Source: Prevotella sp. (GTDB taxonomy: Bacteria > Bacteroidota > Bacteroidia > Bacteroidales > Bacteroidaceae). Taken from it: a stretch of DNA of 64,000 nucleotides. Made by a program: the position numbers and the translations under genes. Position 1 is the first letter of the stretch; every line of letters begins with the position of its first letter. Below the pieces are notes generated by a model. It was not told where the DNA came from, did not search any database, and worked only from the letters and a program-made list of their open reading frames with translations. Shown here in pieces: positions 1-8,751 of the stretch. Location: the NCBI GenBank assembly GCA_017458005.1, contig JAFTGH010000035.1, forward strand, positions 1 through 64,000, given 5' to 3'.

Positions 1-104
1 ATAATATATATAATAATATATTTATACAATAAATATGCGGTCAGATTCCCGTTTTCTCATTTTACTAAACTGTAAGTGTAAGACTGTAAGATTTTGGGGG
101 AGAG

Positions 105-238
105 ACTCCGATAATCGGAGTGAGTGATTAAGATAGTCTTAGTGGGGGTACTCCGATAATCTTAGCAGGGGTATTAGGATTATCAGAGCAGGGAACTAAG
201 ATTATCGGAGCAAGTGACTAAGATAGTCTTAGTAAAAT
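105..238. repeat. Array of about six 22-23 bp units with internal dyads (class D)
   Basis: Six degenerate units begin near 105, 127, 150, 173, 195 and 217. Each carries a hyphenated palindrome such as ACTAAGA-TAG-TCTTAGT (217-233) or the palindrome CTCCGATAATCGGAG (106-120). Units 124-143 and 214-233 are nearly identical. The array lies upstream of the pseudouridine synthase gene. The spacer-repeat layout of CRISPR is absent because the whole unit is degenerate and there is no unique spacer. The first 100 bases are AT-rich and show no gene. Confidence 0.75.
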
Positions 239-330
239 CGGGTAGAGGGCAAATGTTAAAACGGACATTTTCGCTTTCGAAACGCGAAAATTTTGGGTGC
301 TGATTTCATGGTCACCTCGCAAAATAGTTG

Positions 331-338
331 TAACTTTG
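331..338 (+). promoter_or_regulatory. -7 box TAACTTTG of the pseudouridine synthase gene
   Basis: This matches the Bacteroidota -7 consensus TAnnTTTG exactly. It ends only 7 nt before the ATG at 346, so the transcript would be leaderless or nearly so, unless the in-frame ATG at 352 is used. No clear TTG lies at the usual -33 distance. Confidence 0.6.
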
Positions 339-345
339 CAACACA

Positions 346-1725
346 ATGAGAATGCATCCCTTACATATCGACATCCCGAAGCCAGAGAGGTTTACCTATC
401 CTTTCTACTATGAGCCGCACCCTCTATGCCAGTTGGCGGCAAAGGAGGTGCAGGGGTATATTGATAGCCATGCGGACATCAAAGAGGATGCCGATCGTGG
501 GAAAATGTTTGGAGTTCTCATCGTCACCCCTTCAACCCCATTAAGCCCATCAGCCCCATGTTATTTCCTTGCCGCCTATAGTGGTTTGCTGGCAGGCAGG
601 AACGACTGGGACTATTTCGTGCCTCCAGTCTTTGACGCGCAACAGCCTGACGGTCATTTCAAACAAGAGGAGCATGCTATCTCCGCCATGACGGACGAGG
701 AGCAAAAGGAGGCTCGCAAGCAACGCTCACAGGAGTTGCAGTTGTGGCTTTTCCATCAGTATCAGTTATTGAATGCGCAAGGTGAGACAAAGGACTTGGT
801 TGACATCTGGCAGGACTATCACAAGGAGAAGGTGCGCCGTAAGTTCCCCCTGCCTCCTGGTGGGACAGGCGACTGCTGCGCTCCGAAACTCCTGCAATAT
901 GCCTATCAGCAGGGACTGAAACCGATATGCATGGCGGAGTTCTGGTGGGGAGCCTCCCCTCGTCAGGAGATACGCCATCATCTGCAATATTACCCTGCCT
1001 GTCGTGGAAAATGCAAACCGATTCTCACATGGATGCTACAGGGATTGGAGGTCGACCCGGACCCAGAGACGTTGGGCTTCCCCCATCTGGCGATAGAGAC
1101 GGTTTATGAGGATGAGGCTCTACTGGTCGTCAACAAGCCGTCAGGACTATTGAGCACACCAGGGCGCATCGAGCAGTATTCCGTCGAGCGGGTCATGCAA
1201 CAGCGCTACCCCGAAAGTCATGTTGCCCATCGGTTGGATATGTGGACCTCGGGGCTGTTGATAGTAGCGAAGAACCTCACGGTCTATCATTCCCTGCAGC
1301 AGCAGTTTCTCAAGCATCAGGTGCGGAAACGCTATATCGCTGTGCTGGAAGCCTCCCCTAAGCAGGGGAGGTTGGAGGGGTCTGGTACCATCTCTCTTCC
1401 TCTTCGCCCTGACCCAGTGAATCGCCCTTGTCAAGTTGTGGATTATGAGCATGGCAAATGTGCTGTTACGGATTATGAGTTCCTGAGTGAGGATATTGTC
1501 GCTCTCTATCCCCAGACAGGGCGTACCCACCAGTTGCGCATCCATTGTGCTCATCCGGAGGGGCTTGGTCGTCCTATCAAGGGTGATGAACTTTACGGGA
1601 CGAAAAGCGACCGACTTTATCTTCATGCGGAGCAGATATGGTTTCACCATCCGGTGAGTGGTGAACCCATGCACTTTGTTTTGCCATTTCAATATGGCAA
1701 TACTACCCTCTTTAATAATAAATAA
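346..1725 (+). CDS. RluA-family RNA pseudouridine synthase, long form
   Basis: It isomerises uridine to pseudouridine in 23S rRNA and/or tRNA. The catalytic core is C-terminal (about residues 245-450), with the motif HRLDMWTSGL in which Asp298 is the predicted nucleophile, and the later GRTHQLRIH motif. The N-terminal 240 residues are not in short RluA proteins but match the long form by the motif GTGDCCAPKLL (near residue 175) and a Cys/Trp-rich stretch. A proline/serine-rich insert at about residues 61-71 is encoded by a degenerate 9-bp repeat (527-557). Start ATG 346 is taken from the promoter; ATG 352 is an alternative. The exact RNA target cannot be told from sequence. Confidence 0.9.
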   Translation: MRMHPLHIDIPKPERFTYPFYYEPHPLCQLAAKEVQGYIDSHADIKEDADRGKMFGVLIVTPSTPLSPSAPCYFLAAYSGLLAGRNDWDYFVPPVFDAQQPDGHFKQEEHAISAMTDEEQKEARKQRSQELQLWLFHQYQLLNAQGETKDLVDIWQDYHKEKVRRKFPLPPGGTGDCCAPKLLQYAYQQGLKPICMAEFWWGASPRQEIRHHLQYYPACRGKCKPILTWMLQGLEVDPDPETLGFPHLAIETVYEDEALLVVNKPSGLLSTPGRIEQYSVERVMQQRYPESHVAHRLDMWTSGLLIVAKNLTVYHSLQQQFLKHQVRKRYIAVLEASPKQGRLEGSGTISLPLRPDPVNRPCQVVDYEHGKCAVTDYEFLSEDIVALYPQTGRTHQLRIHCAHPEGLGRPIKGDELYGTKSDRLYLHAEQIWFHHPVSGEPMHFVLPFQYGNTTLFNNK

Positions 1726-1739
1726 GGTTAAAGGGAACC

Positions 1740-1774
1740 GAAAATTGGATATTGTGAATTGAAAATTGAGAAAT
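1740..1774. repeat. Five heptamers between rluA-like gene and eno (class H)
   Basis: The units read GAAAATT, GGATATT, GTGAATT, GAAAATT, GAGAAAT (5 x 7 bp). The array contributes the -33 TTG (1759-1761) of the enolase promoter. Confidence 0.6.
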
Positions 1775-1788
1775 ATTGTTTAATTTTG
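1759..1788 (+). promoter_or_regulatory. Enolase promoter (-33 TTG, -7 TAATTTTG)
   Basis: TTG at 1759-1761 and TAATTTTG at 1781-1788 are separated by 19 bp, the standard Bacteroidota spacing. The 5' leader to ATG 1834 is about 40 nt. Confidence 0.7.
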
Positions 1789-1809
1789 CAGGTTGAAAGA
1801 TTCATATAA

Positions 1810-3141
<1,332 letters not shown>

Positions 3142-3162
3142 GTATTGGGCTATCATAATCGA

Positions 3163-3200
3163 AGAGGGGTATTCGCAGAGAGTATCCCTCTTTTTCTTTT
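3163..3200 (+). terminator. Rho-independent terminator of eno
   Basis: AGAGGGGTA (3163-3171) pairs with TATCCCTCT (3183-3191) with one G-U pair and is followed by a T-rich run to 3200. Confidence 0.8.
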
Positions 3201-3249
3201 GATATAAGTCAAGAAGCGATAGAAGATTGAATAAAAAGTGAAAGAAACC

Positions 3250-3280
3250 TTGTTGTGCTCGCACACAATATGTAACTTTG
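3250..3280 (+). promoter_or_regulatory. Promoter ahead of the 21-residue ORF
   Basis: TAACTTTG at 3273-3280 has a TTG at 3250-3252 (20-bp spacer). No larger gene lies downstream before the terminator at 3475, so the promoter serves a short transcript of about 200 nt. Confidence 0.6.
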
Positions 3281-3298
3281 CATCGTCAAAAGACAAAT

Positions 3299-3337
3299 AG
3301 AGATTGTTTCAGGAACATATTGAGAGATTGTTTCAGG
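3299..3337 (+). repeat. Two direct copies of AGAGATTGTTTCAGG
   Basis: Exact 15-bp copies at 3299-3313 and 3323-3337 lie in the leader of the short transcript, before the tiny ORF. They could be a protein-binding or RNA element; function unknown. Confidence 0.7.
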
Positions 3338-3361
3338 TATAAATTTAAAAGGAAGAAGGTT

Positions 3362-3427
3362 ATGATTATTTTGAATTACGTAGTAGTTTCGCTCGCTTCC
3401 AAGGCAATTTCAATGATAAAGAAATAA
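3362..3427 (+). CDS. Tiny ORF, 21 residues, hydrophobic
   Basis: ATG 3362 to TAA 3425-3427 encodes a peptide starting MIILNYVVVSLASK and ending in basic residues. A purine-rich stretch (GGAAGAAGG) precedes the start. It sits alone between a promoter (3250-3280) and a very strong terminator (3475-3510), which is the main argument that something here is expressed. The transcript could equally be a small RNA with an incidental ORF. No family is recognised. Confidence 0.4.
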   Translation: MIILNYVVVSLASKAISMIKK

Positions 3428-3474
3428 GCCTGCGAGCATTTTTTAGAAAGGTTGAAAAATTGAGAGAATAAAGA

Positions 3475-3510
3475 AATCCCTGTGGGTCGTGCGACTCGCA
3501 GGGATTATTT
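3475..3510. terminator. Strong bidirectional terminator
   Basis: AATCCCTGTGGGTCG pairs with CGACTCGCAGGGATT through about 14 pairs including two G-U wobbles around a four-base loop. The + side is followed by TTATTTT and the - side by TTTCTTTATT, so it can end both the short rightward transcript and the leftward dusB operon. Confidence 0.8.
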
Positions 3511-3523
3511 TATCTATTATCTC

Positions 3524-4480
3524 TTATCTAATATCTCTTAACCGCTCCCTGCACTCCTCCAAAATGGCAAGGATATTGTCAACCGTCTCGGCACGGAGCA
3601 TGGCGATGCGGGTCTGGCGGAAATCAGGGATGCCTTTGAAGACGGGACTGGCGGCAAGATGGCGACGAGTGTGCAGGATGCCTCGCCTTTCGTCAATGCG
3701 TTCCACATTGATACGCAACTGTTCCTCCAGCACGTCGATTTTCTCGTCGAGCGTCAGTTCACGACGGCTGAATATCCACGGACAGCCGAAGGTGGCACGC
3801 CCGATCATCACGGCATCGACACCATACTGTTCGAAGGCACGGTCGGCATCGCCCAGCGACTTGATATCTCCATTGCCGATGATGGGGATATGGATGCGGG
3901 GGTTACGCTTCACCTCCCCTATCAGCGTCCAGTCGGCATTCCCCGTATACATCTGGGCTCGGGTGCGTCCATGGATGGTCAGTGCCTGAATGCCACAGTC
4001 CTGCAACTGCTCGGCAAGGTCGGTGATGATCAGTTGCTCGGCATTCCACCCCAGTCGGGTCTTCGCAGTCACAGGTAGTTTCACGGCATCCACCACCTTA
4101 CGGGTAATCTCCAGCATCTTCGGGATGTTTTGCAGCATCCCCGCACCAGCGCCCTTGCCCGCCACTTTCTTCACAGGACAGCCGAAGTTCAGGTCTATCA
4201 CGTCGGGACCTGCCTGCTCGACAATCCTCGCAGCCTCCACCATCGCCTCCACATCCCTGCCATATATTTGAATACCCACAGGGCGTTCCTCCTCTGCGAT
4301 GGTCAGTTTCTGGATGGTAGACTTCACATCCCTTACCAGCGCCTCCGCCGATACGAACTCCGTATACACCATGGAGGCGCCAAACCGCTTGCACAGCAGT
4401 CGGAACCCGATGTCCGTCACATCCTCCATCGGAGCGAGGAAGATGGGGCACTCTCCTAATTCAATATTTCCTATTCTCAT
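3524..4480 (-). CDS. dusB: tRNA-dihydrouridine synthase, DusB type
   Basis: This FMN enzyme reduces uridines in the tRNA D-loop using NAD(P)H. The protein has 318 residues with a TIM-barrel flavin domain first: LAPMEDVTD near the N-terminus (FMN binding), the catalytic loop NFGCPVKKVAGKGAG with Cys101 as general acid, and TIHGRTRAQMYTG plus GNGDI for phosphate and tRNA contacts. It is the last gene of a leftward operon; dprA stops 4 nt upstream. The assignment as DusB rather than another Dus comes from the NFGCP(V/A)KKV form of the loop. Confidence 0.92.
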   Translation of the reverse strand: MRIGNIELGECPIFLAPMEDVTDIGFRLLCKRFGASMVYTEFVSAEALVRDVKSTIQKLTIAEEERPVGIQIYGRDVEAMVEAARIVEQAGPDVIDLNFGCPVKKVAGKGAGAGMLQNIPKMLEITRKVVDAVKLPVTAKTRLGWNAEQLIITDLAEQLQDCGIQALTIHGRTRAQMYTGNADWTLIGEVKRNPRIHIPIIGNGDIKSLGDADRAFEQYGVDAVMIGRATFGCPWIFSRRELTLDEKIDVLEEQLRINVERIDERRGILHTRRHLAASPVFKGIPDFRQTRIAMLRAETVDNILAILEECRERLRDIR

Positions 4481-4484
4481 AACT

Positions 4485-5567
4485 TTAACTTAAAAGATGT
4501 ACCATTCCTCCAGCCATCACCTTGACCACTCCTTTCATCTCCAGTTGGAAGAGCAGTGCCGTCAAGGGTCCGATGGCGATATTCGTCTGCACACTTACCA
4601 TATTCTGCTGCAAGTCGTTCGTCTTTCTCAGCACGTTCACCACTCGCTGTTCCTCAGGTGTCAGGTCGGGGAACAGTTCCCCCTCCCTCATCATCCCTCT
4701 TCCTTCTTCCATCTTCCCTCGTGTCTGCCAGCCCATCGCCTCTACGAAGTCCTGTGCCGACGTGATGAGAGCCGCCGTGTTGTCACGTATCATCTTGTTG
4801 CAGCCCTCTGAGAACGGCATCCCCACGGCACCAGGGAAGGCGAACACGTCCCGTCCATACTCCTGGGCGATGCGGCAGGTAATCAGTCCACCCCCCTTGT
4901 ACGCGCTTTCCACGAGGATGGTGGCGTCCGATATCCCCGCCACGATGCGGTTGCGCTGTCGGAAGTTGTTAGGCAGCGCCTGGGTCTGCGACATATACTC
5001 CGTCAGGAGTCCCCCCTGTCTCACCATCTCCGCTGCCGTGTCCCGATGGTGGTGCGGGTATATCTGGTCAAGTCCGTGTGCCAGTACCCCCACCGTCTCA
5101 AAGCCCTGTTCCAGCGCATTCCGATGCGCATGGATGTCCACGCCATAGGCAAGTCCACTAACGATCAGCACGTCAGGACACAGGCGGCGCAGGTCGCTGA
5201 CGAAGTGTCGGATGATGTCCTGTCCGTATGTCGTACACTGTCGCGTCCCCACGATGTTGATGACCCGTTGCTGGTTCAGGTCGGCGTTTCCCTTATAATA
5301 TAATAAGGTGGGAGCATCCTCACACTCACGGAGCCGCCTGGGGTAGTCTGGGTCATTCAGGGTCAGTACCCGGATACCGTTCTTGTCGACGAATGCCATC
5401 TCAGCGTCAGCCCGTCGCAGTGCCTCGTCCCACTGGAAAACGCCTTTACAGCGCTCATACACCGCCTGTCCACTGCCCAGTTCCCGATACTGTTGCAGCG
5501 TCACGCCATGGCTCACTCCCGTCAGTCGGGTCAGTGCCATCGTGTATAAAATCTCTTCGCTACTCAC
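4485..5567 (-). CDS. dprA: DNA-processing protein DprA/Smf
   Basis: DprA loads RecA on incoming single-stranded DNA during transformation. The 360-residue protein has an N-terminal helical region, a Rossmann-like DprA core (about 65-280) with INIVGTRQCTTYG, VSGLAYGVDIHAH, LLTEY and NFRQRNRIVAG, and a C-terminal winged-helix (about 300-360). A Glu/Gly/Met-rich linker (residues 284-297) between core and winged helix is encoded by five heptamers (4683-4717). Context is a leftward operon with a thioesterase upstream and dusB downstream. comF and comM/yifB, also competence-associated families, lie elsewhere in the window. Confidence 0.93.
   Translation of the reverse strand: MSSEEILYTMALTRLTGVSHGVTLQQYRELGSGQAVYERCKGVFQWDEALRRADAEMAFVDKNGIRVLTLNDPDYPRRLRECEDAPTLLYYKGNADLNQQRVINIVGTRQCTTYGQDIIRHFVSDLRRLCPDVLIVSGLAYGVDIHAHRNALEQGFETVGVLAHGLDQIYPHHHRDTAAEMVRQGGLLTEYMSQTQALPNNFRQRNRIVAGISDATILVESAYKGGGLITCRIAQEYGRDVFAFPGAVGMPFSEGCNKMIRDNTAALITSAQDFVEAMGWQTRGKMEEGRGMMREGELFPDLTPEEQRVVNVLRKTNDLQQNMVSVQTNIAIGPLTALLFQLEMKGVVKVMAGGMVHLLS
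4683..4717. repeat. Five heptamers inside dprA, in frame (class H)
   Basis: On the + strand the units are CTCCCTC, ATCATCC, CTCTTCC, TTCTTCC, ATCTTCC. They encode the linker between the Rossmann core and the winged-helix domain of DprA. Confidence 0.7.
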
Positions 5568-5573
5568 AACGAT

Positions 5574-5601
5574 GAACTATAAACTCTTAACTATGAACTT
5601 C
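5574..5601. repeat. Four heptamers over the thioesterase 3' end (class H)
   Basis: The units are GAACTAT, AAACTCT, TAACTAT, GAACTTC. They encode the last residues (FIVKSL) and the TAG stop of the thioesterase and run to just before the dprA start. Confidence 0.6.
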
Positions 5602-5990
5602 TCAAACGCACGGTCATAGTCCTCGCTCCCAGAGAGCCGTCCGTTGACGAGGCATACCAGTGTGATCTCCCCACGGAAGCAGAGTGTCTCGTCCGAGGCA
5701 CGGAAGAGGTCCTGGTGGAACACGTATTTGATGCCCGCTTTCTCCAGCCACAGGCGTGAGACGACGATGTCGTCGGGTCGCAATGGCACTTTATACTGCA
5801 GGTTCATGCGAGCCACCACGGCATCCACTCCTTTCTGGTGCATCTCCGCGAAACTCAACCCGCACTGTTGCAGGAACAAGTGTCGTGTATGCTCACAATA
5901 GTGGATATAGTTCGCGTTATTCACGATTCCCTCGATGTCACACTCATAGTCGCGTACCTCCATTCTGGTCTCAAAAATGTACTTACTCAT
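5577..5990 (-). CDS. Acyl-CoA thioesterase, YbgC/FadM hot-dog family
   Basis: This hot-dog fold enzyme hydrolyses acyl-CoA thioesters. Recognisable features are the N-terminal ETRMEVRDYECDIEGIVNNANYIHYCEHTRH, where the usual Asp of the YbgC motif falls in the DIEGIVNN segment, and the later LRPDDIVVSRLWLEKAG strand. The length of 137 residues is normal for the family. Start M at 5990 is preferred over M at 6002, because the four extra residues lie next to an AT-rich heptamer array and add nothing to the fold. Substrate cannot be told. It lies in the operon between the DUF2851 gene and dprA. Confidence 0.85.
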   Translation of the reverse strand: MSKYIFETRMEVRDYECDIEGIVNNANYIHYCEHTRHLFLQQCGLSFAEMHQKGVDAVVARMNLQYKVPLRPDDIVVSRLWLEKAGIKYVFHQDLFRASDETLCFRGEITLVCLVNGRLSGSEDYDRAFEKFIVKSL

Positions 5991-6000
5991 ATCTTTGAAC

Positions 6001-6056
6001 ATTAAACATTATACATTAAATATTAAACATTAAAGATTAAACATTAGCCCTTAGCC
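6001..6056. repeat. Eight heptamers between DUF2851 gene and thioesterase (class H)
   Basis: The units are ATTAAAC, ATTATAC, ATTAAAT, ATTAAAC, ATTAAAG, ATTAAAC, ATTAGCC, CTTAGCC. The last two encode the C-terminus and stop of the DUF2851 protein, so the array crosses a gene end. Confidence 0.75.
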
Positions 6057-7345
6057 CTCTTCAGGTATTCATAGCCGATGCGACAACGCAGACAGTCTTT
6101 CTTGTCACAGTATTCCTTCTTGAGTTGGATAAGTGCCTGAGAGTCTCCTGCGTTTTTGACCTCCAGTCCACATTCCTTCCATAGACGGATAATATAGTTG
6201 TTCTCTGGCTTCAGTTGCTCCAGCAGGTCGAACGCACGGTCGCAAAGAGCCTCATTGGCAGTATGCCGACCATAAGCGAAGAGCATGGGAATACAGGTGT
6301 TGATCATTAGCAGATTGATGGAGAAAGGGGAGAGGTTCTTCTCATTGGGGTCGCTTGCCGAGCCGAAGGTATAGTGGGTCTCCCAGTAGGGAGTCACCCG
6401 TGTGCTCAGCAGGTCCTGCAGGGCAAACACCTGCTTGCATTCTAATAGTTGCGACAATCCCGTCTTCCTCTCGTAATAGAGGTTGGCAAGTTGCGAAAGG
6501 CGGATGTGCGGAAAGTTTTGGGGGCGCAGTCGCAGGAACTTCCAGTGTTTATAATCGATCGGTTTCAACGAGAACTTATGGGCAAGATACAGATACTCAT
6601 TCCGTAGTTTGGCGAAATAGCCCTCGTTCAGAGCCTCCTGCTGGTAACGCTCGGGCACAGCCTCTATGTCGAGGAGTCCTGCCTGCCCCATAAAGATGGC
6701 CTCTATCTGGAAGAGGTCGTTACGGTGGTGTCCTACGGCGGATAGGGGTACGTTTGCAGCCCATTCCTCAAAGGTTTCTCCATTGATGCCGAAGCCGTAG
6801 TTGCGGGCAAGTGTCAGGAAATAGGCATCCTCCCATGAGCCGTTCATCCGCTCTGCACGCTTTCGGATAGCCTCTGTCTTTTGTTCCAGGCGCTCTGTCT
6901 GTAAAGCCGCCATCCATGAGTGGACAGTCAATGAGGTCAGGTCAGGGATGATCTGGTAACAGGGCGGGTATTGGTCTGTCCGCAATAGTTCCTCGTAGTT
7001 CTCCCTCACAGTTGTCGGCACGTTAAGGAGCATCTGTGGCAGAAACTGCCCCGCGGTATTCGTCACCTCCGTGTCAGCAAGTCCTGTGACATGGAGTATG
7101 ACGTTGTCGTATGCCTTGTCCTTGTCATGACCGTGCAGATACCAGTCGCTCGATTTGACGTGTATCTCCACGTTACCCACCCAGAGGGTGTCGTTGATCT
7201 TTACTTTGGCGTTGAAGAAGTCGGGTCCGCTGTTATGGTTGTGCAATCCTGGGTCGATAACCTCGACGGTTCTGCCGTCTGTCGTCTTCAGTTCGCCTAA
7301 CGGAAACATCTTATGCTTCCACACATAATGCAATAGTTGCTCCAT
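6044..7345 (-). CDS. DUF2851 family protein
   Basis: This is a Bacteroidota-typical family of unknown function, about 430 residues. The characteristic N-terminal part is MEQLLHYVWKHKMFP, followed by DPGLHNHNSGPDFFNAKV and WVGNVEIHVKSSDWYLHGHD, which resemble a nuclease-like fold with conserved His/Asp/Glu. The C-terminus has a Cys cluster (CDKKDCLRCRIGYEYLKRAKG). An ATG at 7441 would add 32 residues, but the -7 box at 7378-7385 lies inside that extension, so the start is set at 7345. It is the first gene of the leftward operon thioesterase-dprA-dusB. Confidence 0.88.
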   Translation of the reverse strand: MEQLLHYVWKHKMFPLGELKTTDGRTVEVIDPGLHNHNSGPDFFNAKVKINDTLWVGNVEIHVKSSDWYLHGHDKDKAYDNVILHVTGLADTEVTNTAGQFLPQMLLNVPTTVRENYEELLRTDQYPPCYQIIPDLTSLTVHSWMAALQTERLEQKTEAIRKRAERMNGSWEDAYFLTLARNYGFGINGETFEEWAANVPLSAVGHHRNDLFQIEAIFMGQAGLLDIEAVPERYQQEALNEGYFAKLRNEYLYLAHKFSLKPIDYKHWKFLRLRPQNFPHIRLSQLANLYYERKTGLSQLLECKQVFALQDLLSTRVTPYWETHYTFGSASDPNEKNLSPFSINLLMINTCIPMLFAYGRHTANEALCDRAFDLLEQLKPENNYIIRLWKECGLEVKNAGDSQALIQLKKEYCDKKDCLRCRIGYEYLKRAKG

Positions 7346-7377
7346 CTGTTTTTTATAAATAGTAGGTATATTCTTTG

Positions 7378-7385
7378 CAAAGATA
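7378..7385 (-). promoter_or_regulatory. -7 box of the DUF2851-dprA-dusB operon
   Basis: On the minus strand it reads TATCTTTG and ends 32 nt before the chosen ATG at 7345. Confidence 0.55.
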
Positions 7386-7547
7386 CAAACTTTTACCTTA
7401 TCGCTCCTCAAAACAGGATTTCTTTTATTCTTGATTAACAAAACAAAGAAGTATCGTTAAAGAAGGTTTGTCTTTCATCCTATTTCAGGACAAGACAGAC
7501 TTTTAAAAGCATATTTGTTAAATTTTGGCGATTTTTACAACTAGTAG

Positions 7548-7578
7548 TTGTTTTTCTCAAATATTCTTTCTATCTTTG
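7548..7578 (+). promoter_or_regulatory. Promoter of the toxin-antitoxin pair
   Basis: TTG 7548-7550 and TATCTTTG 7571-7578 with a 20-bp spacer; ATG follows at 7608. Confidence 0.7.
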
Positions 7579-7607
7579 CCACGAATAAATAGTAAAACAT
7601 ATCTGAG

Positions 7608-8159
7608 ATGACATTTGATAAGATTCTTGATAATAATACCCTGTGGGCTGCGCACTACAAAGGAGATGATGGCAATGCTTTACAGATACTCTTTGAACAG
7701 TGGAGCGATCCAGAGTGGTTGGTAGATTTTTTTCTGACTAATATGGCAGATTTGGAGTCCTACTTTAAGATTACAGACATTAATCAAGCCATCTACGATA
7801 CTATCGATGACAATCAGCGCATTCAGTGTCTGATTCTCGATCTCTCACCAGAGGCTGACCTGGATAAGATATTCCGTCCGTTGGAGAATAGCCGTACCAA
7901 TGAGATGCTATTAGGTAAAGAGAAGGCTAGAATCAAAGACCGTCCAGAGCATGTTTCGTGGCTTCGCATCTATGCCGTTAAATTGGAGCCAGGGTGCTAC
8001 ATCATTACTGGTGGCGCCATCAAGTTAACACGTACAATGCAAGAGCGGGAGCATACACTTAAAGAATTGAACAAGATGGAGCAGGTACGTAACTATCTCA
8101 TCAGTAATAATGCCATAGATGCTGATGGTTTCGTGGATTTCCTGTCAGAATTACAATAA
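7608..8159 (+). CDS. HigB/Gp49-like toxin candidate
   Basis: The 183-residue protein has an unassigned N-terminal half and a C-terminal part (about 115-165) with WLRIYAVKLEPGCYIITGGAIKL followed by TRTMQERE and a helix, the pattern seen in HigB/Gp49 RelE-fold proteins of Bacteroidota. It precedes, by 15 nt, a gene for an XRE-type DNA-binding protein, the usual toxin-first order of higBA systems. By analogy it would be an mRNA interferase held in check by the next gene. The N-terminal extension and the lack of any test leave the toxin activity inferred. Confidence 0.6.
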   Translation: MTFDKILDNNTLWAAHYKGDDGNALQILFEQWSDPEWLVDFFLTNMADLESYFKITDINQAIYDTIDDNQRIQCLILDLSPEADLDKIFRPLENSRTNEMLLGKEKARIKDRPEHVSWLRIYAVKLEPGCYIITGGAIKLTRTMQEREHTLKELNKMEQVRNYLISNNAIDADGFVDFLSELQ

Positions 8160-8174
8160 AAAGAAGGAGGTAAT

Positions 8175-8576
8175 ATGAAAAAGAAAACGCTTGAATTCCT
8201 CGAAACCCATCAGAGCGAAACGCCATCAAAGTGGCGCGAGGAGGCAGAATGGAGGCGCGACAATTGGTCGTGGTTACGTCATTCACAGAAGATAGCCGCC
8301 AAGGTGCTGCTAAAGATGAAGCAGGAGAATCTTACCCAGAAGGTTCTTGCTGAACGTATGAACTGCACCCAGCAGTATGTTTCCAAGATTTTAAAAGGCA
8401 AGGAAAATATGTCGCTTGACACACTGTCGAGACTGGAAAATGCCCTTGGCATTAGTCTCATTCTTGACGAGCGTGTATCTACTCCCAACATGATTACAGA
8501 TTATGCTCCGACACCTTCCTGCGAGTTTGAGCCTATGATGGCTTCTGAGCCATTATTACCCCCTAAGGAAGAATAA
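8175..8576 (+). CDS. XRE-family helix-turn-helix protein, HigA-like antitoxin
   Basis: The protein has 133 residues. A classic Cro/C1-type HTH spans about 43-95: the segment ENLTQKVLAERMNCTQQYVSKIL, then KGKENMSLDTLSRLENALG. The N-terminal 40 residues are Trp/Arg-rich and the C-terminal 30 are Pro/Glu-rich, probably the toxin-binding part. A good purine-rich ribosome site (AAGAAGGAGG) precedes the ATG. It is expected to neutralise the upstream protein and repress the promoter at 7548. Confidence 0.75.
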   Translation: MKKKTLEFLETHQSETPSKWREEAEWRRDNWSWLRHSQKIAAKVLLKMKQENLTQKVLAERMNCTQQYVSKILKGKENMSLDTLSRLENALGISLILDERVSTPNMITDYAPTPSCEFEPMMASEPLLPPKEE

Positions 8577-8578
8577 GT

Positions 8579-8695
8579 GTTAAGGGCAAGGCTGATGTCT
8601 TCGCCAACGCCATCAAGCCGACCACCGTTCTGCGTAGGTTAAATGGTGTTAAATACCGACACGCTCATGCAAGTTTTCTGCACTTATGGAATTAG
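8579..8695 (+). pseudogene. Remnant of a gene, 38 codons
   Basis: The frame beginning at 8579 reads VKGKADVFANAIKPTTVLRR and continues to a TAG at 8693-8695. Codon use is typical of real genes here (GC-rich third positions) but there is no start codon and no upstream open frame. It looks like the 3' fragment of a deleted gene in an accessory patch. Its family is not recognised. Confidence 0.4.
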
Positions 8696-8751
8696 TATAG
8701 AGAGGAACTACCTTATAAAAATTACAGATGATTAACCTAATTAACAAATAG

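Noticed and set aside
105..238. CRISPR array
   Set aside because: Units are contiguous and degenerate, with no unique spacers and no cas genes in the window; the arrays at 16631 and 45079 fail for the same reason.
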